A stretch of 48,428 nt of DNA from an uncultured Clostridium sp. (GCA_947073285.1 CAMTJT010000013.1:1-48428), one strand, 5' to 3'. Positions 8,183 through 16,990 are shown, numbered from the stretch's first letter. The notes: generated by a model not told the origin, from the letters alone. A program made the numbers and translations.

Positions 8183-8222
8183 GACAAGCGGGTTGCGACA
8201 AAAAAGTCGCAACATGCCTGTC
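8183..8222 (+). other. Strong hairpin between mcsA and mcsB
   Basis: GTTGCGAC (8192-8199) and GTCGCAAC (8206-8213) form a perfect 8-bp stem with an A6 loop, extended by GACA-AGC pairing with GCCTGTC. The stem is unusually GC-rich for this AT-rich intergenic region. No T run follows, so it is not a simple terminator. It may be a processing or stability element that sets McsA:McsB ratios. An alternative pairing of ATGTTGC (8171) with GCAACAT (8209) is possible. Confidence 0.7.
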
Positions 8223-8252
8223 CACACTACGACAAAATAGGAGGTAAAAATA

Positions 8253-9275
8253 ATGAATTGGTATTTGCAAAGTGGTAAAAATTCAGATGTAGTAATAAGT
8301 ACAAGAATAAGGCTTGCTAGAAATTTAGAAGAGTATCCATTTCCTACTAAGTTTTCAGCTGAGCAAGCAGAAGAAATATTAAATAAAATAAAAGAAATAA
8401 CACCAAGCATTGGCTATGGTTTAAAATTTATTAATTTAAAAGATATTGATAATATTACAAAGGTAAGTTTAGTAGAAAAGCATATTATTAGTCCAGAGTT
8501 TATAGCAAATAAAAAGAAAAGTGTAGCCATTTTAATTAATGAAGAAGAAAATATTTGTATGATGATAAATGAGGAAGATCATATTAGATTACAAGTATTT
8601 AGTTCAGGCTTAGAGCTAGAAAACTTAAAAAATTTAGCAGTGGAAATAGAAGAAAAGTTAGATAGTATGCTAACATTTGCAGTACATGAAAAATATGGGT
8701 ATTTAACAGCATGCCCAACTAATGTAGGAACTGCTATGCGTGCTTCTGTTATGGTACATTTACCAGCGCTAACCATGACAGGAAACATCCATAAAATTTT
8801 AAATGCAGTTAATAGTTTTGGAATGACAATTAGAGGAATTTATGGAGAAGGAACACAAAGTCAAGGTGATATTTATCAAATTTCAAACAATCAAACTTTG
8901 GGGCTAACTGAAAATGATATTATTAAAAATTTGAATACAATTACAGAAAGAGTAATTGAGCAAGAAAGAATTGCTAGAAAATACTTAGCCAAGAACTCTA
9001 TTGATTTAGAAGATAGGGTATACCGTGCTTATGGAACTTTAGCATATGCAACAAAACTATCTTCAGAGGAATGCCAAAAATTGCTTTCTTATGCTAAACT
9101 AGGAACCGATTTAGGAATCATCAAAGAACTAAATGATAGTAAAATTGCAAAATTATATTTATATAATAGCTCAGCAAATTTACAAAAATATGTAGGAAAG
9201 CCATTAGAGGGATATGAAAGAGATATTACAAGGCCAAAAGTAATTAAGCAGATTATAGCTAATAAAGATAATTGA
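8253..9275 (+). CDS. mcsB: Protein arginine kinase McsB
   Basis: A 340-residue phosphagen-kinase-fold enzyme that phosphorylates arginines on CtsR and on proteins destined for ClpCP. Visible are the nucleotide-binding STRIRLARNL near residue 13, NEEDHIRLQ (about 106-114), and YLTACPTNVGTAMRAS (about 149-164), whose Cys corresponds to the catalytic cysteine. RDITRP near the C-terminus probably belongs to the phosphoarginine-binding region. It has AGGAGG ten bases before the ATG and follows mcsA after a hairpin-containing spacer of 84 bases. Confidence 0.95.
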   Translation: MNWYLQSGKNSDVVISTRIRLARNLEEYPFPTKFSAEQAEEILNKIKEITPSIGYGLKFINLKDIDNITKVSLVEKHIISPEFIANKKKSVAILINEEENICMMINEEDHIRLQVFSSGLELENLKNLAVEIEEKLDSMLTFAVHEKYGYLTACPTNVGTAMRASVMVHLPALTMTGNIHKILNAVNSFGMTIRGIYGEGTQSQGDIYQISNNQTLGLTENDIIKNLNTITERVIEQERIARKYLAKNSIDLEDRVYRAYGTLAYATKLSSEECQKLLSYAKLGTDLGIIKELNDSKIAKLYLYNSSANLQKYVGKPLEGYERDITRPKVIKQIIANKDN

Positions 9276-9326
9276 ACATAAAACAAAATATAAAAATAAT
9301 TAGAAAGCCGAAAGGAGAATAAAAAA

Positions 9327-11780
9327 ATGATGTATAAATTTACAGGACGTAGTGAAAAGGCACTAGAACTTGCAGGTGGACTTGCAGCTGAGTTTGGGCA
9401 TAATTATATTGGAACAGAACACATATTATATGGTTTAATTAGAGAAGGAAGTGGTGTGGCAAGTCAAGTATTAAATTCACAAGAAATTACAGCAGAAAAA
9501 ATTGCAGAAGAGATAGAAACCCTAATAGGAAAAGGTGAAGAAATTATAGATGAATCTACAATTGGTTTTACACCAAGAAGTAAGAGAGTAATAGAAAATG
9601 CTTTTATGGAAGCAAGAAAATTAGGGTCTGAGTTTATAGGAACAGAACATTTACTAATTGGAATTATGCGTGAGGGAGATAGCGTTGCAGTTCGTATTAT
9701 GATGGATTTAAATGTTAACCCACAAAAGTTATATAATGAGATTTTAAAAGTAATTAATGAAGATGAGGCAGCTGGCAAAAATGAAAAACGTAGTAGCAAC
9801 AAAGCAAAGGGAAGTTATAACCAAACACCTACTTTAAATCAATATGGTACAGATTTAACTAAAAGAGCAGTAGAAGGAAAGTTGGATCCTGTTATTGGCA
9901 GAAAAGATGAAATAGAAAGGGTAATTCAAATTTTATCGAGAAGAACTAAAAACAATCCATGTTTAATAGGAGAGCCAGGCGTCGGTAAAACCGCAGTAGC
10001 AGAAGGCTTAGCAGAAAAAATAGTGGCAGAAGATGTTCCTCAAATGCTAAAAAATAAAAGAGTAGTTAGTTTAGATATTGCAAGTATGGTAGCAGGTGCA
10101 AAGTATAGAGGAGATTTTGAAGAGAGAATTAAAAAATGTTTAGAAGAAGTAAAAAAAGTTGGAGATGTTATTTTATTTATTGACGAAGTACATACAATTG
10201 TGGGAGCTGGTTCAGCAGAAGGAGCAGTGGATGCAGCTAATATTTTAAAACCACTTTTAGCAAGAGGAGAAGTACAAGTAATAGGAGCAACTACATTAAA
10301 TGAATATCGTAAGTATATTGAAAAAGATAGTGCTTTAGAAAGACGTTTTAGTCCTGTAACAGTAGGTGAGCCAACAACAGAAGAAACAACAGAAATTTTA
10401 AAAGGCATACGTGATAAATATGAGGCACATCATAATGTAAAAATTACAGATGAAGCAATAAAAGCTGCAGTAGAACTTTCAACAAGATATATTAATGATA
10501 GGTTTTTACCAGATAAGGCAATAGATTTAGTAGATGAAGCAGCTTCAAAAGTAAAGATGAGAACTTACACACAGCCAGAGTCTTTAAAAAAACTAGAAGA
10601 AAAAATTAGTAGTCTAGATAAAGAAAAAGAAGATGCTATTCGAGTACAAGATTTTGAAAAAGCGGCAGGACTTCGTGACAAAGAAAAAGAAGCCAAAGAA
10701 AAATTACAAAAAGAAAGAGAAAAATGGGAAAATAAAAACACCAAAAGTGTTACAGTGCTAACTGAAGAAGATATTGCAGAAGTAGTTTCTACCTGGACCA
10801 AAATTCCTGTACAGAAATTAACACAAAGTGAAAATGAAAAATTAAAGAACTTAGAGCAAACATTGCATAAAAGAGTAATTGGTCAAAATGAAGCGGTAGA
10901 AGCAGTAAGTAAGGCAATTAGAAGAGGAAGAGTAGGATTAAAAGATCCAAATCGTCCAATAGGTTCATTTCTATTTTTAGGTCCAACGGGTGTTGGAAAA
11001 ACTGAGCTTTCAAAGGCTTTAGCAGAGAGTCTATTTGGAAATGAAGATGCTATAATACGTGTAGATATGTCTGAATATATGGAAAGTCATTCAACAGCCA
11101 AATTAATTGGTTCTCCTCCAGGTTATGTAGGATTTGATGAAGGTGGACAACTTACTGAAAAAATTAGAAGAAAGCCATATTCTGTTATTTTATTTGATGA
11201 AATAGAAAAAGCACATCCAGATGTTATGAATATGTTACTTCAAATTTTAGATGATGGACGTTTGACAGATAGCCAAGGAAGAACAGTAAATTTTAAAAAT
11301 ACAGTGGTAATTATGACTTCTAATGTGGGAGCTAGAATGATTACAGATAAAAACACATTAGGATTTACTGCATCAGTTGATAAGAAAGAAGAAGCAGTTA
11401 AAGAATATGAAGCAATTAAAAAAGATGTAATGGGAGAGCTTAAAAGGCAGTTTAGACCAGAATTTATTAATCGTATTGATGAAATTATTGTATTCCATAA
11501 ACTAACAGAAGAAGATATTAAGCAAATTGTAGAAATTATGCTAAGTGAAGTTGGAAAACGCCTGCAAGAACAAGCTATTGTAATAGAAGTAGATGATAGT
11601 GTAAAAGAACTTATTATGAAAAAAGGCTTAGATACTAACTTTGGTGCAAGACCATTAAAAAGGGCAGTGCAAAATATTTTAGAAGATAAGATTGCAGAAG
11701 AAATATTAGAAGGAAATATTAAACCAAATAAGAAGGCAAAAATATTAGTAGAGGAAGAAAAAATAGTTGTTCAAAATTAA
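9327..11780 (+). CDS. clpC: ClpC, AAA+ unfoldase of the ClpCP protease
   Basis: An 817-residue HSP100 unfoldase. It has two N-terminal Clp repeats (residues 1-145), a first AAA+ domain with GEPGVGKTA and [14 protein letters not shown], a UVR-containing middle region ([17 protein letters not shown], about 430-450), a second AAA+ domain with GPTGVGKTE and [13 protein letters not shown], and the C-terminal D2-small domain with [10 protein letters not shown]. Length and order are standard. It recognises phosphoarginine-marked substrates made by McsB, feeding them to ClpP, which is not in the window. AAAGGAG lies nine bases before ATG 9327; 9330 is an alternative start. It is the last gene of the CtsR operon. 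Confidence 0.97.
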   Translation: MMYKFTGRSEKALELAGGLAAEFGHNYIGTEHILYGLIREGSGVASQVLNSQEITAEKIAEEIETLIGKGEEIIDESTIGFTPRSKRVIENAFMEARKLGSEFIGTEHLLIGIMREGDSVAVRIMMDLNVNPQKLYNEILKVINEDEAAGKNEKRSSNKAKGSYNQTPTLNQYGTDLTKRAVEGKLDPVIGRKDEIERVIQILSRRTKNNPCLIGEPGVGKTAVAEGLAEKIVAEDVPQMLKNKRVVSLDIASMVAGAKYRGDFEERIKKCLEEVKKVGDVILFIDEVHTIVGAGSAEGAVDAANILKPLLARGEVQVIGATTLNEYRKYIEKDSALERRFSPVTVGEPTTEETTEILKGIRDKYEAHHNVKITDEAIKAAVELSTRYINDRFLPDKAIDLVDEAASKVKMRTYTQPESLKKLEEKISSLDKEKEDAIRVQDFEKAAGLRDKEKEAKEKLQKEREKWENKNTKSVTVLTEEDIAEVVSTWTKIPVQKLTQSENEKLKNLEQTLHKRVIGQNEAVEAVSKAIRRGRVGLKDPNRPIGSFLFLGPTGVGKTELSKALAESLFGNEDAIIRVDMSEYMESHSTAKLIGSPPGYVGFDEGGQLTEKIRRKPYSVILFDEIEKAHPDVMNMLLQILDDGRLTDSQGRTVNFKNTVVIMTSNVGARMITDKNTLGFTASVDKKEEAVKEYEAIKKDVMGELKRQFRPEFINRIDEIIVFHKLTEEDIKQIVEIMLSEVGKRLQEQAIVIEVDDSVKELIMKKGLDTNFGARPLKRAVQNILEDKIAEEILEGNIKPNKKAKILVEEEKIVVQN

Positions 11781-11795
11781 ATTTTACGTAAACTA

Positions 11796-11824
11796 TTGAC
11801 AAAAATAAAAAAACGAGTTATAAT
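11796..11824 (+). promoter_or_regulatory. Consensus promoter of the small RNA
   Basis: TTGACA at 11796-11801 and TATAAT at 11819-11824 with a 17-base spacer, a perfect sigma-A promoter 15 bases after the clpC stop. It implies a separate, strongly expressed transcript starting near 11831. Confidence 0.85.
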
Positions 11825-11895
11825 AAGTTTATGTTCAGCCCAATAAGGGCAACTACTTCTGAAAAGAAGAATCTTTGAAAAAGGAGTATATTGTG

Positions 11896-11946
11896 ATGAA
11901 GCAGAAACGATGTCGTCATATGATGTATGATGTGAATACGAAATAA
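11896..11946 (+). CDS. Mini-ORF 1 in the small RNA (16 codons)
   Basis: ATG at 11896 follows AAGGAG with a spacer of about ten bases and encodes a basic 16-residue peptide (MKQKRCRHMMYDVNTK). No longer frame overlaps. It could be a leader peptide, but no gene follows on this strand before the terminator, so attenuation of a downstream gene is unlikely. Confidence 0.35.
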   Translation: MKQKRCRHMMYDVNTK

Positions 11947-12009
11947 CTGCTGCCACGCCCGGCGCCGCTCAGGGCCGGAAGACCCTGAGCCTCTGAAAAG
12001 GAGAAGGCC

Positions 12010-12033
12010 ATGTTAATTTTTGACACGAGCTAA
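12010..12033 (+). CDS. Mini-ORF 2 in the small RNA (7 codons)
   Basis: AAGGAGAAGGCC then ATG and seven codons (MLIFDTS) to TAA. The ribosome binding site is strong, but the peptide is too short to assess. It follows the CTCAGGG/CCCTGAG hairpin, which could gate access to the site. Confidence 0.25.
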   Translation: MLIFDTS

Positions 12034-12057
12034 ACACAATTACCCCAGCAACCACAA

Positions 12058-12090
12058 CCCCGCAAGTTAATTCTTGCGGGGCACTTTTTT
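12058..12090 (+). terminator. Terminator of the small RNA
   Basis: CCCCGCAAG (12058-12066) pairs perfectly with CTTGCGGGG (12073-12081) around a six-base loop, followed by CAC and six T. Confidence 0.92.
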
Positions 12091-12091
12091 G

Positions 12092-12222
12092 TTATTGTAT
12101 AGGAAAAATCGTAGATTTTTCTGTGTACAACAAGGTTAGGTTTCCTTAGGCTATGCAGTTGCGAAGCAACTTGCACAAGTATGCGTCAGAAGCTTTGCTT
12201 CCGTTAACGCACACCTTTCTTA
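12092..12222 (+). repeat. Dispersed structured repeat, copy 1
   Basis: About 130 bases nearly identical to the reverse complement of 24446-24575. It contains internal hairpins: GAAAAATC-gta-GATTTTTC, GTTGC-gaa-GCAAC and GAAGC-ttt-GCTTC. It has no coding potential and sits between the small-RNA terminator and the CDF gene. It behaves like a MITE or REP/BIME-type element; no target duplication is obvious. Confidence 0.88.
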
Positions 12223-12246
12223 TTATGAAAAGTAAATAAATACAAA

Positions 12247-13110
12247 TTAAATAGTAATAGGATTTACATGAACGACTGCCTTATAAACTTTTTCTATAGC
12301 TCCAACATCTCTTTCTAGTTGGTCTGCTAATTTATGACTTTCAAAAGTAGACATATTGCCATCTACATAAATTGTTAAGAAAACAATATATTTATAACCA
12401 ACAGGGCTTGAGGCTATTTTATCTAGCTTTTGAATTTCTTCATAATTATGGGCTAAATCTAAAATAAGCTCTGCTGTTTTTTCATCAATAGAAATATCCA
12501 TAAGCACATTATAACTTTCTATAAAAATTTTAGCACCTGTCAAACAAATCCATACTGAAATTCCAATACCAACCATACCATCAAACCAATAGATATTAAC
12601 TAAAGTAAGTAAAATAGAAACTAGAGTAAAACAAGTGGTAATGCAATCATTACGGTGATCTTTTTTGTTAGAATCTAATAAAATGTTAGTATATTTTTTA
12701 GAAAGTTTAGAAGTATATAAAAACAATAAAAATTTAGTAATAATAGTAACTAAACATACAATAACAAGTAGCCAAGAAAAGGTTAATTTACTACCATAAA
12801 TCAAAGTATAAATGGCATCATATAGTAGTTTAAATGAAATTAAGACCATAGAAATAGCAATAAGCAAAGAAAAAATATATTCTGCTTTTCCATGACCAAA
12901 ATTGTGGCTATTATCTTGTGGTTCGCTTGCAATTTTATTTCCTATAAAAGTCATAAGAGAGGCAAAAATGTCACCAGCACTGTTAGCAGCATCTGCTATC
13001 ATAGATTGACTTTTAAAAATAAAACCAACAGTGGCTTTAATAATTAGTAAAAATAAGTTGCCAGCTATACCTAGTAAGCCAGCTTTTTTAGTTTCTCCAA
13101 AACGATCCAT
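12247..13110 (-). CDS. Cation diffusion facilitator family transporter
   Basis: A 287-residue CDF-type divalent-cation/proton antiporter. About five to six membrane spans fill residues 10-195. Metal-site motifs are visible in helix 2 (ADAANSAGD, about 38-46) and helix 5 (KKDHRNDC, about 149-156), with HNFGHGKAEY between. A cytoplasmic ferredoxin-like domain begins near 205 and carries His/Asp residues that usually bind metal. Specificity (Zn, Mn, Fe or Co) cannot be read from the sequence. AAGGA lies ten bases before the ATG, and a leader motif shared with scpB and the dUTPase gene lies just upstream (13132-13173). Confidence 0.92.
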   Translation of the reverse strand: MDRFGETKKAGLLGIAGNLFLLIIKATVGFIFKSQSMIADAANSAGDIFASLMTFIGNKIASEPQDNSHNFGHGKAEYIFSLLIAISMVLISFKLLYDAIYTLIYGSKLTFSWLLVIVCLVTIITKFLLFLYTSKLSKKYTNILLDSNKKDHRNDCITTCFTLVSILLTLVNIYWFDGMVGIGISVWICLTGAKIFIESYNVLMDISIDEKTAELILDLAHNYEEIQKLDKIASSPVGYKYIVFLTIYVDGNMSTFESHKLADQLERDVGAIEKVYKAVVHVNPITI

Positions 13111-13131
13111 GAAATTTAAATCCTTATATAA

Positions 13132-13173
13132 TATATTTAGGTTTTTAATAAAGGAGTTTACCTATAAACCTAT
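13132..13173 (-). promoter_or_regulatory. Shared 5' leader motif, copy 1 (CDF gene)
   Basis: Read on the minus strand: ATAGGTTTATAGGTAAACT, a short spacer, then TTAAAAACCTAAATATA, ending about 22 bases before the CDF start. AGGTTT can pair with AAACCT. Close copies lie before scpB (21404-21436) and the dUTPase gene (30870-30904), at similar distances from their starts. It is probably an RNA leader element; the ligand or protein is unknown. Confidence 0.6.
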
Positions 13174-13396
13174 TATTGCTATATATTTATTTATAGTAAT
13201 TGGCTCATAATTTATAATAAGTTAATTAATTTTAGTAAAACGTATTTCATTATACCATAATTTTACAAAAAGAAAATACAAAATATGAAAAAAATTCTAG
13301 TACTTTAAATTTTAAAGAAGGTAAGCTATAAAAGTGAATTTTAAAATTTAGAAATATTAGATAACATAGTGTCAATCATTTTAACCAAAATTACAG

Positions 13397-13425
13397 TTGC
13401 ACAAAAAAATGGATAATGCTATAAT
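13397..13425 (+). promoter_or_regulatory. Promoter of the small membrane protein gene
   Basis: TTGCAC at 13397-13402 and TATAAT at 13420-13425, spacer 17, ending 30 bases before the ATG at 13456. The rest of the 13111-13455 gap holds the CDF leader motif and otherwise AT-rich sequence with no recognisable feature. Confidence 0.65.
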
Positions 13426-13455
13426 AAAGCAAATGAGAAACAAAGGAGTAAACAG

Positions 13456-13794
13456 ATGGAATTTATAACAATCGTTTATTTACTTGTATTTGTAATATTT
13501 GTTTTAATTGCTATAGCAGTTATGCAAATTAGAATGGCAGGTATTAAAATAAAAGATTTTGCCAGCTTTATACAAGCAAATGAGGTATTAGATAAATTAT
13601 ATAATTTTTCAAAAAGGTATAAAACATTAAGCCCACAAGAGCAAATTATTTTTTTAGCAGAGGCAGAAAAAGTTTTTGCTGCATATGACAAAATTCCATC
13701 TATGGTATGGGAAGAAGAATACCGTAAATATTCAGAAGTATTGCAAACTTATCAAAATATTAGAATGATGAGATGGAATGAAGAGAAAAAATAA
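13456..13794 (+). CDS. Small hypothetical membrane-anchored protein
   Basis: A 112-residue protein that I do not recognise. Residues 5-25 form one hydrophobic span (IVYLLVFVIFVLIAIAV); the rest is soluble and helical, with a Tyr/Lys-rich SKRYKTLSPQEQIIFLAEAEKVFAA segment and a basic tail. AAAGGAG precedes the ATG. It is transcribed from its own promoter and followed by a separate gene after 145 bases. Confidence 0.7.
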   Translation: MEFITIVYLLVFVIFVLIAIAVMQIRMAGIKIKDFASFIQANEVLDKLYNFSKRYKTLSPQEQIIFLAEAEKVFAAYDKIPSMVWEEEYRKYSEVLQTYQNIRMMRWNEEKK

Positions 13795-13939
13795 TTATTT
13801 ATAGTTATTTTTAATAATACTTTAATCATGTATAACTTTTTCTAAAAAATGTATACTAAAAATATGACAAGAAATAGATAGATGTTACATATAATATTAG
13901 TAATATAAAAATTATCTAAAAAAGAATAGAGGAAAAGTT

Positions 13940-15085
13940 ATGAAAGTTCGATATTTTGACCATGCAGCTACTACACCAGTAAGTAGCACAGTATTGCAAG
14001 AAATGTTACCCTATTTTGAACTACAATATGGAAATGCATCATCAATATATAGTATAGGAAGACAAGCAAAAAAAGCAATAGAACAAGCAAGAAGGAGAGT
14101 TGCAGAGGCAATAGGAGCTAAAGCAAAAGAAATTTATTTTACTTCTTGTGGAAGTGAAAGTGATAACTTAGCAATTAAGGGAATAGCTTATGCGAATAGA
14201 AAAAAAGGGAATCACATTATTACAAGTAAAATAGAGCATCCAGCAGTTTTAAATACTTGCAAAACTCTAGAAAAACAAGGATTTGAAGTTACGTACTTAA
14301 ATGTAGACCCAAAAGGGTTTGTAGATTTAGAACAATTAGCAAATTCTATTAAGTCAAATACAATATTGATTTCTATTATGTTTGCTAATAATGAAATTGG
14401 AACGATAGAGCCCATTTCAAAGATAGCGCAAATCGCTCATAAACATAATGTTTTATTTCATACAGATAGTGTGCAAGCAATTGGAAATATAAAAATAGAT
14501 GTACCAAATATGGGAATTGATAGTTTATCTATGTCAGGACATAAATTTTATGCACCAAAGGGAATAGGAGCCCTATATGTAAGAGAAGGAATAGAGTTTG
14601 AAAAAATACAAGATGGAGGACATCAAGAAAAAGACAAAAGAGCAGGAACAGAAAATGTAGCAGAAATAGTCGGGCTTGGAAAAGCAATAGAAGAAATTTA
14701 TCAAAAATATGAAGTCTATAATGAGAAATTGCAAAAGTTAAGAGATTTTTATATAGAAGGTGTAGAAAAGCTTATTCCAACAGCTAAGTTAAATGGAGAT
14801 AGAGTAGAGCGTTTACCAGGAAATGCGAATTTTTCTTTTCCAAATATAAATGCACAAGAATTATTACTAGGCTTAGATGAAAAAGGAATTTGTGCTTCAG
14901 CAGGTTCTGCTTGTAGTACAGGAAGTAGTAGTCCATCTCATGTTTTAACAGCAATAGGATTACCTGCGAATTTAACAGAAGGGACTTTAAGAGTAACCTT
15001 TGGAAAAGATAACACCAAAGAAGATGTAGAGTTTTTATTAAAAAGTTTAGAAGAGCTTATTTTAAAACTAGGTAATAAAGATTAA
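13940..15085 (+). CDS. Cysteine desulfurase (NifS/IscS family)
   Basis: A 381-residue PLP enzyme that takes sulfur from cysteine to form an enzyme persulfide for Fe-S clusters or tRNA thiolation. It opens with YFDHAATTP; the PLP contacts include FHTDSVQA (about 173-180), and the Schiff-base Lys lies in SGHKFYAPKG (about 197-206). The persulfide Cys lies in CASAGSACSTGSSSPSH (about 315-331). The long active-site loop marks it as group I. No iscU, mnmA or thiI gene is adjacent, so its sulfur acceptor cannot be told. AGAGGAAAAG precedes the ATG. Confidence 0.93.
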   Translation: MKVRYFDHAATTPVSSTVLQEMLPYFELQYGNASSIYSIGRQAKKAIEQARRRVAEAIGAKAKEIYFTSCGSESDNLAIKGIAYANRKKGNHIITSKIEHPAVLNTCKTLEKQGFEVTYLNVDPKGFVDLEQLANSIKSNTILISIMFANNEIGTIEPISKIAQIAHKHNVLFHTDSVQAIGNIKIDVPNMGIDSLSMSGHKFYAPKGIGALYVREGIEFEKIQDGGHQEKDKRAGTENVAEIVGLGKAIEEIYQKYEVYNEKLQKLRDFYIEGVEKLIPTAKLNGDRVERLPGNANFSFPNINAQELLLGLDEKGICASAGSACSTGSSSPSHVLTAIGLPANLTEGTLRVTFGKDNTKEDVEFLLKSLEELILKLGNKD

Positions 15086-15258
15086 AGTAACTTTAAATAA
15101 ATTACCAAATAATATGTAGTAGTATGAAAAAGTGAAGTAAAGAAATGAACTAAAAAATTTAGAAAGCAGTAAAATCTAATACTATTAACAATGATTATTT
15201 ATAAAAAAGCATAGAATAATAATAAGTATTACTAAAAATCTAATAAAAAATAAAAAAA

Positions 15259-15282
15259 CACTAGCGTTAGCTAGTGCTTTTT
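15259..15282 (+). terminator. Terminator after the cysteine desulfurase
   Basis: CACTAGC (15259-15265) pairs with GCTAGTG (15270-15276) around a four-base loop and is followed by CTTTTT. It sits between convergent genes; an A run on its left side means it could also serve the leftward gene. Confidence 0.8.
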
Positions 15283-15326
15283 GGTATAATATAACAAACC
15301 TATGAGTAAAGGATAACTTAATTTAA

Positions 15327-15542
15327 TTATTTATCCTTTTTATCTGGAACGTATTCTAGCAAATCGGAAATTTCACAATTAAATGCTTTACAGATACTAT
15401 TTAATTGACTGATATCTACTCTTTTGGTTTCTTCATAGTACATTTTAGAAATTGTAGCAGGTCTAATTGCTGTAAGATCTGCTAGAGCTTTCTGCGTCAT
15501 CTTATGTTTGCCAAGTAGGTCAGATAATTTTATTTTAATCAT
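15327..15542 (-). CDS. Small XRE-family HTH regulator
   Basis: A 71-residue Cro/CI-type DNA-binding protein, essentially one helix-turn-helix domain: MIKIKLSDLLGKHKMTQKALADLTAIRPATISKMY, then ICKAFNCEISDLLEYVPD. This compact form (YozG-like) is common in Firmicutes. The start is the ATG at 15542; AGAAAGG lies about nine bases upstream, while the earlier TTG overlaps it. Two direct repeats at 15578-15595 lie in its promoter region, so autoregulation is likely. Its targets are unknown. Confidence 0.88.
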   Translation of the reverse strand: MIKIKLSDLLGKHKMTQKALADLTAIRPATISKMYYEETKRVDISQLNSICKAFNCEISDLLEYVPDKKDK

Positions 15543-15577
15543 GTGTTTCAACCTTTCTATTATGAAATTTTTGAAGA

Positions 15578-15595
15578 ATTTTGTCGTATTTTGTC
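15578..15595 (-). promoter_or_regulatory. Candidate XRE operator
   Basis: On the minus strand GACAAAAT occurs twice with a ten-base period, one helical turn, 36 bases upstream of the XRE start and over its likely promoter. This is the arrangement expected for a dimeric regulator binding one DNA face. Inference from position and repetition only. Confidence 0.45.
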
Positions 15596-15711
15596 TTATG
15601 CTTGTATTTTACCACGAGATGTATTAAAATTACATATTAAGAGTCAAACATGACGATAAGAGTAATTAAAAGACGTATAAAAGTAATGACTTAAAGAAAG
15701 AGGTGTGTATA

Positions 15712-15948
15712 ATGATATTTAGAAAAAAACACACAGAAGAAGAAATTCCAATGAGCAGAGATTGGAAAGAAAAGAACAAAAGATATTTAAATCAAATACA
15801 GAAATTTTTAGATGCAACAGATAGCATAGAAAGAGAAGAAATAAAAAATAATGTTATTGCACAAATGTTAAGATGTGATCAAATCTTAACAGAGCTTGCA
15901 GAAAGAGAAATAAAAAAATATAAGGAACAAGACACAGAAAAAAGATAA
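15712..15948 (+). CDS. Small helical hypothetical protein
   Basis: A 78-residue charged protein without membrane span or Cys motif; I do not recognise it. It is Lys/Glu-rich and predicted helical throughout (RDWKEKNKRYLNQIQKFLDAT, IAQMLRCDQILTELAERE). The ATG at 15712 is chosen because AAAGAGG lies seven bases upstream; the GTG at 15703 overlaps that site. A DNA-binding or regulatory partner role is possible but unsupported. Confidence 0.65.
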   Translation: MIFRKKHTEEEIPMSRDWKEKNKRYLNQIQKFLDATDSIEREEIKNNVIAQMLRCDQILTELAEREIKKYKEQDTEKR

Positions 15949-16044
15949 TAGAAATAAACAAAAGAGTAAATCCACTTAAAAATGTATAAAATTAGCAAAA
16001 TTTGGCCATACTAAATAAAAATGAAAGAAACAAGAGGCTGTTTT

Positions 16045-16390
16045 ATGTGGAAAAAAATTTTAGTTGGCTTAGTGGCAGGTTTAATTAGCGGTCTTTTTAC
16101 AGCTGGTGGGGGGCTTATTTTAGTTCCAGCCTTTTTATATACCTTGAAGATGGAGCCCAAAAAAGCAAGAGCAACCTCAATATTTTGTATATTACCTATG
16201 GTAATTGCAACTGCTATTTTTTATGGAAAAAGTCAATTTATTCATTGGGAGATAGGCTTGCTATGTGCAGTAGGAGGAATCATTCGGAGGACTAGTAGGA
16301 GCAAAACTTTTAAATAAATTGCCAGATAAATACTTAAAACTTGCCTTTGCAGGATTTTTAATCTATGCGGGATTTAATATGTTAAAGTAA
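16045..16390 (+). CDS. Half-size TauE/SafE permease A, interrupted by a +1 frameshift
   Basis: A hydrophobic protein of the TauE/SafE (DUF81) family, which exports sulfite, sulfoacetate or related anions. It covers only one family repeat, about four spans: GLISGLFTAGGGLILVPAFLY is the signature loop at the N-terminus. Frame one reads to LCAVGGII and hits an extra C at 16285; omitting it gives GGII-GGLVGAKLLNKLPDKYLKL and 114 residues in all, a normal half domain. The ATG at 16045 has AAGAGG seven bases upstream. A second half gene follows after 46 bases, so the pair likely forms the full transporter. The break is of the NNT-CGG-A type. Confidence 0.8.
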
Positions 16391-16436
16391 AATTACGGAA
16401 GATAAGAATTTATAAAGATAATAGGAAAGTAAAAAA

Positions 16437-16827
16437 ATGTTTGAAATACTAATAGGTTTTATTTCTGGAATAGTTAGTCGGAATGGGAATGGGGGGAGGA
16501 ACAATATTAATTCTCCTCCTTTCTATATTTGCTAAATTAGATCAACACGTAGCGCAAGCAACTAATCTTGTGTTTTTTATTCCAACAGCAGTTGCATCTA
16601 TTTTTGTTAATTTAAAAAATAAAAATATTATTTGGAAAGAAGCCCTTCCTATTGTTATAGTAGGAACTATAGGAGCAGGTATTAGTGCTAGTATTAGTAG
16701 CCAGATGAATGTTAGTAATTTAAAAAAATTATTTGGTGTTTTTTTACTAATTATTGCATTATATGAAATATATTCCTGGTACAAAATGTATATAAAAGAA
16801 AAAATAAGGCATACTAACAATAATTAA
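16437..16827 (+). CDS. Half-size TauE/SafE permease B, interrupted by a +1 frameshift
   Basis: The partner of the preceding gene. Frame one from ATG 16437 (AGGAAAG upstream) encodes MFEILIGFISGIVS in 14 codons, then an extra C at 16479. Omitting it gives SGIVS-GMGMGGGTILILLL, the TauE/SafE signature loop, and the frame continues to 16827 for 129 residues with about four spans and a charged tail. Without frameshifting the product would be a 32-residue peptide. Both halves being broken at the same kind of site, in the same conserved glycine loop, argues against random decay. Confidence 0.8.
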
Positions 16828-16852
16828 AAATAAGTAAAAGGAGGCTATTAAA

Positions 16853-16990
16853 ATGAGATTTATGAAAGGAATATTAATAGGGGGAATTGTAACTGCAGGA
16901 ATTGCAATGATATATGCTGAAAGTATGGAACAAGGAAAAAGAAAAGTGATGAGAAAAGGAAAACAATTTGCAAAAAGAATGGGACTTTAA
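16853..16990 (+). CDS. Small glycine-zipper membrane protein (YtxH-like)
   Basis: A 45-residue protein: one short hydrophobic segment with a glycine zipper (GILIGGIVTAGIAMIY), then a strongly basic tail (KRKVMRKGKQFAKR). This is the layout of small YtxH-like proteins, whose function is poorly known. AAAGGAGG lies nine bases before the ATG. It follows the TauE pair by 25 bases and may be cotranscribed. Confidence 0.72.
   Translation: MRFMKGILIGGIVTAGIAMIYAESMEQGKRKVMRKGKQFAKRMGL

Larger units (their letters stand above)
11831..12091 (+). ncRNA. Unidentified structured small RNA, about 260 nt
   Basis: The region lies between a consensus promoter and a strong terminator and is far richer in GC than its surroundings, the usual mark of structured RNA in an AT-rich genome. 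Visible helices are GCCC-AATAA-GGGC near 11838, CTTCT-gaa-AAGAAG near 11858, and CTCAGGG paired with CCCTGAG around 11969-11990. Two very short frames with good ribosome binding sites lie inside (11896-11946 and 12010-12033). I could not match it to SRP RNA, 6S, tmRNA, RNase P or a riboswitch class. It may be a dual-function RNA or a new class. Confidence 0.65.

Noticed and set aside
8183..8222. Terminator between mcsA and mcsB
   Set aside because: The stem is strong but no T run follows, and the operon clearly continues.
11831..12091. SRP RNA, tmRNA or a cobalamin riboswitch
   Set aside because: GCCGGAAGACC looks a little like SRP domain IV or the B12 box, but the flanking conserved elements of each class are missing and no gene follows on the same strand.
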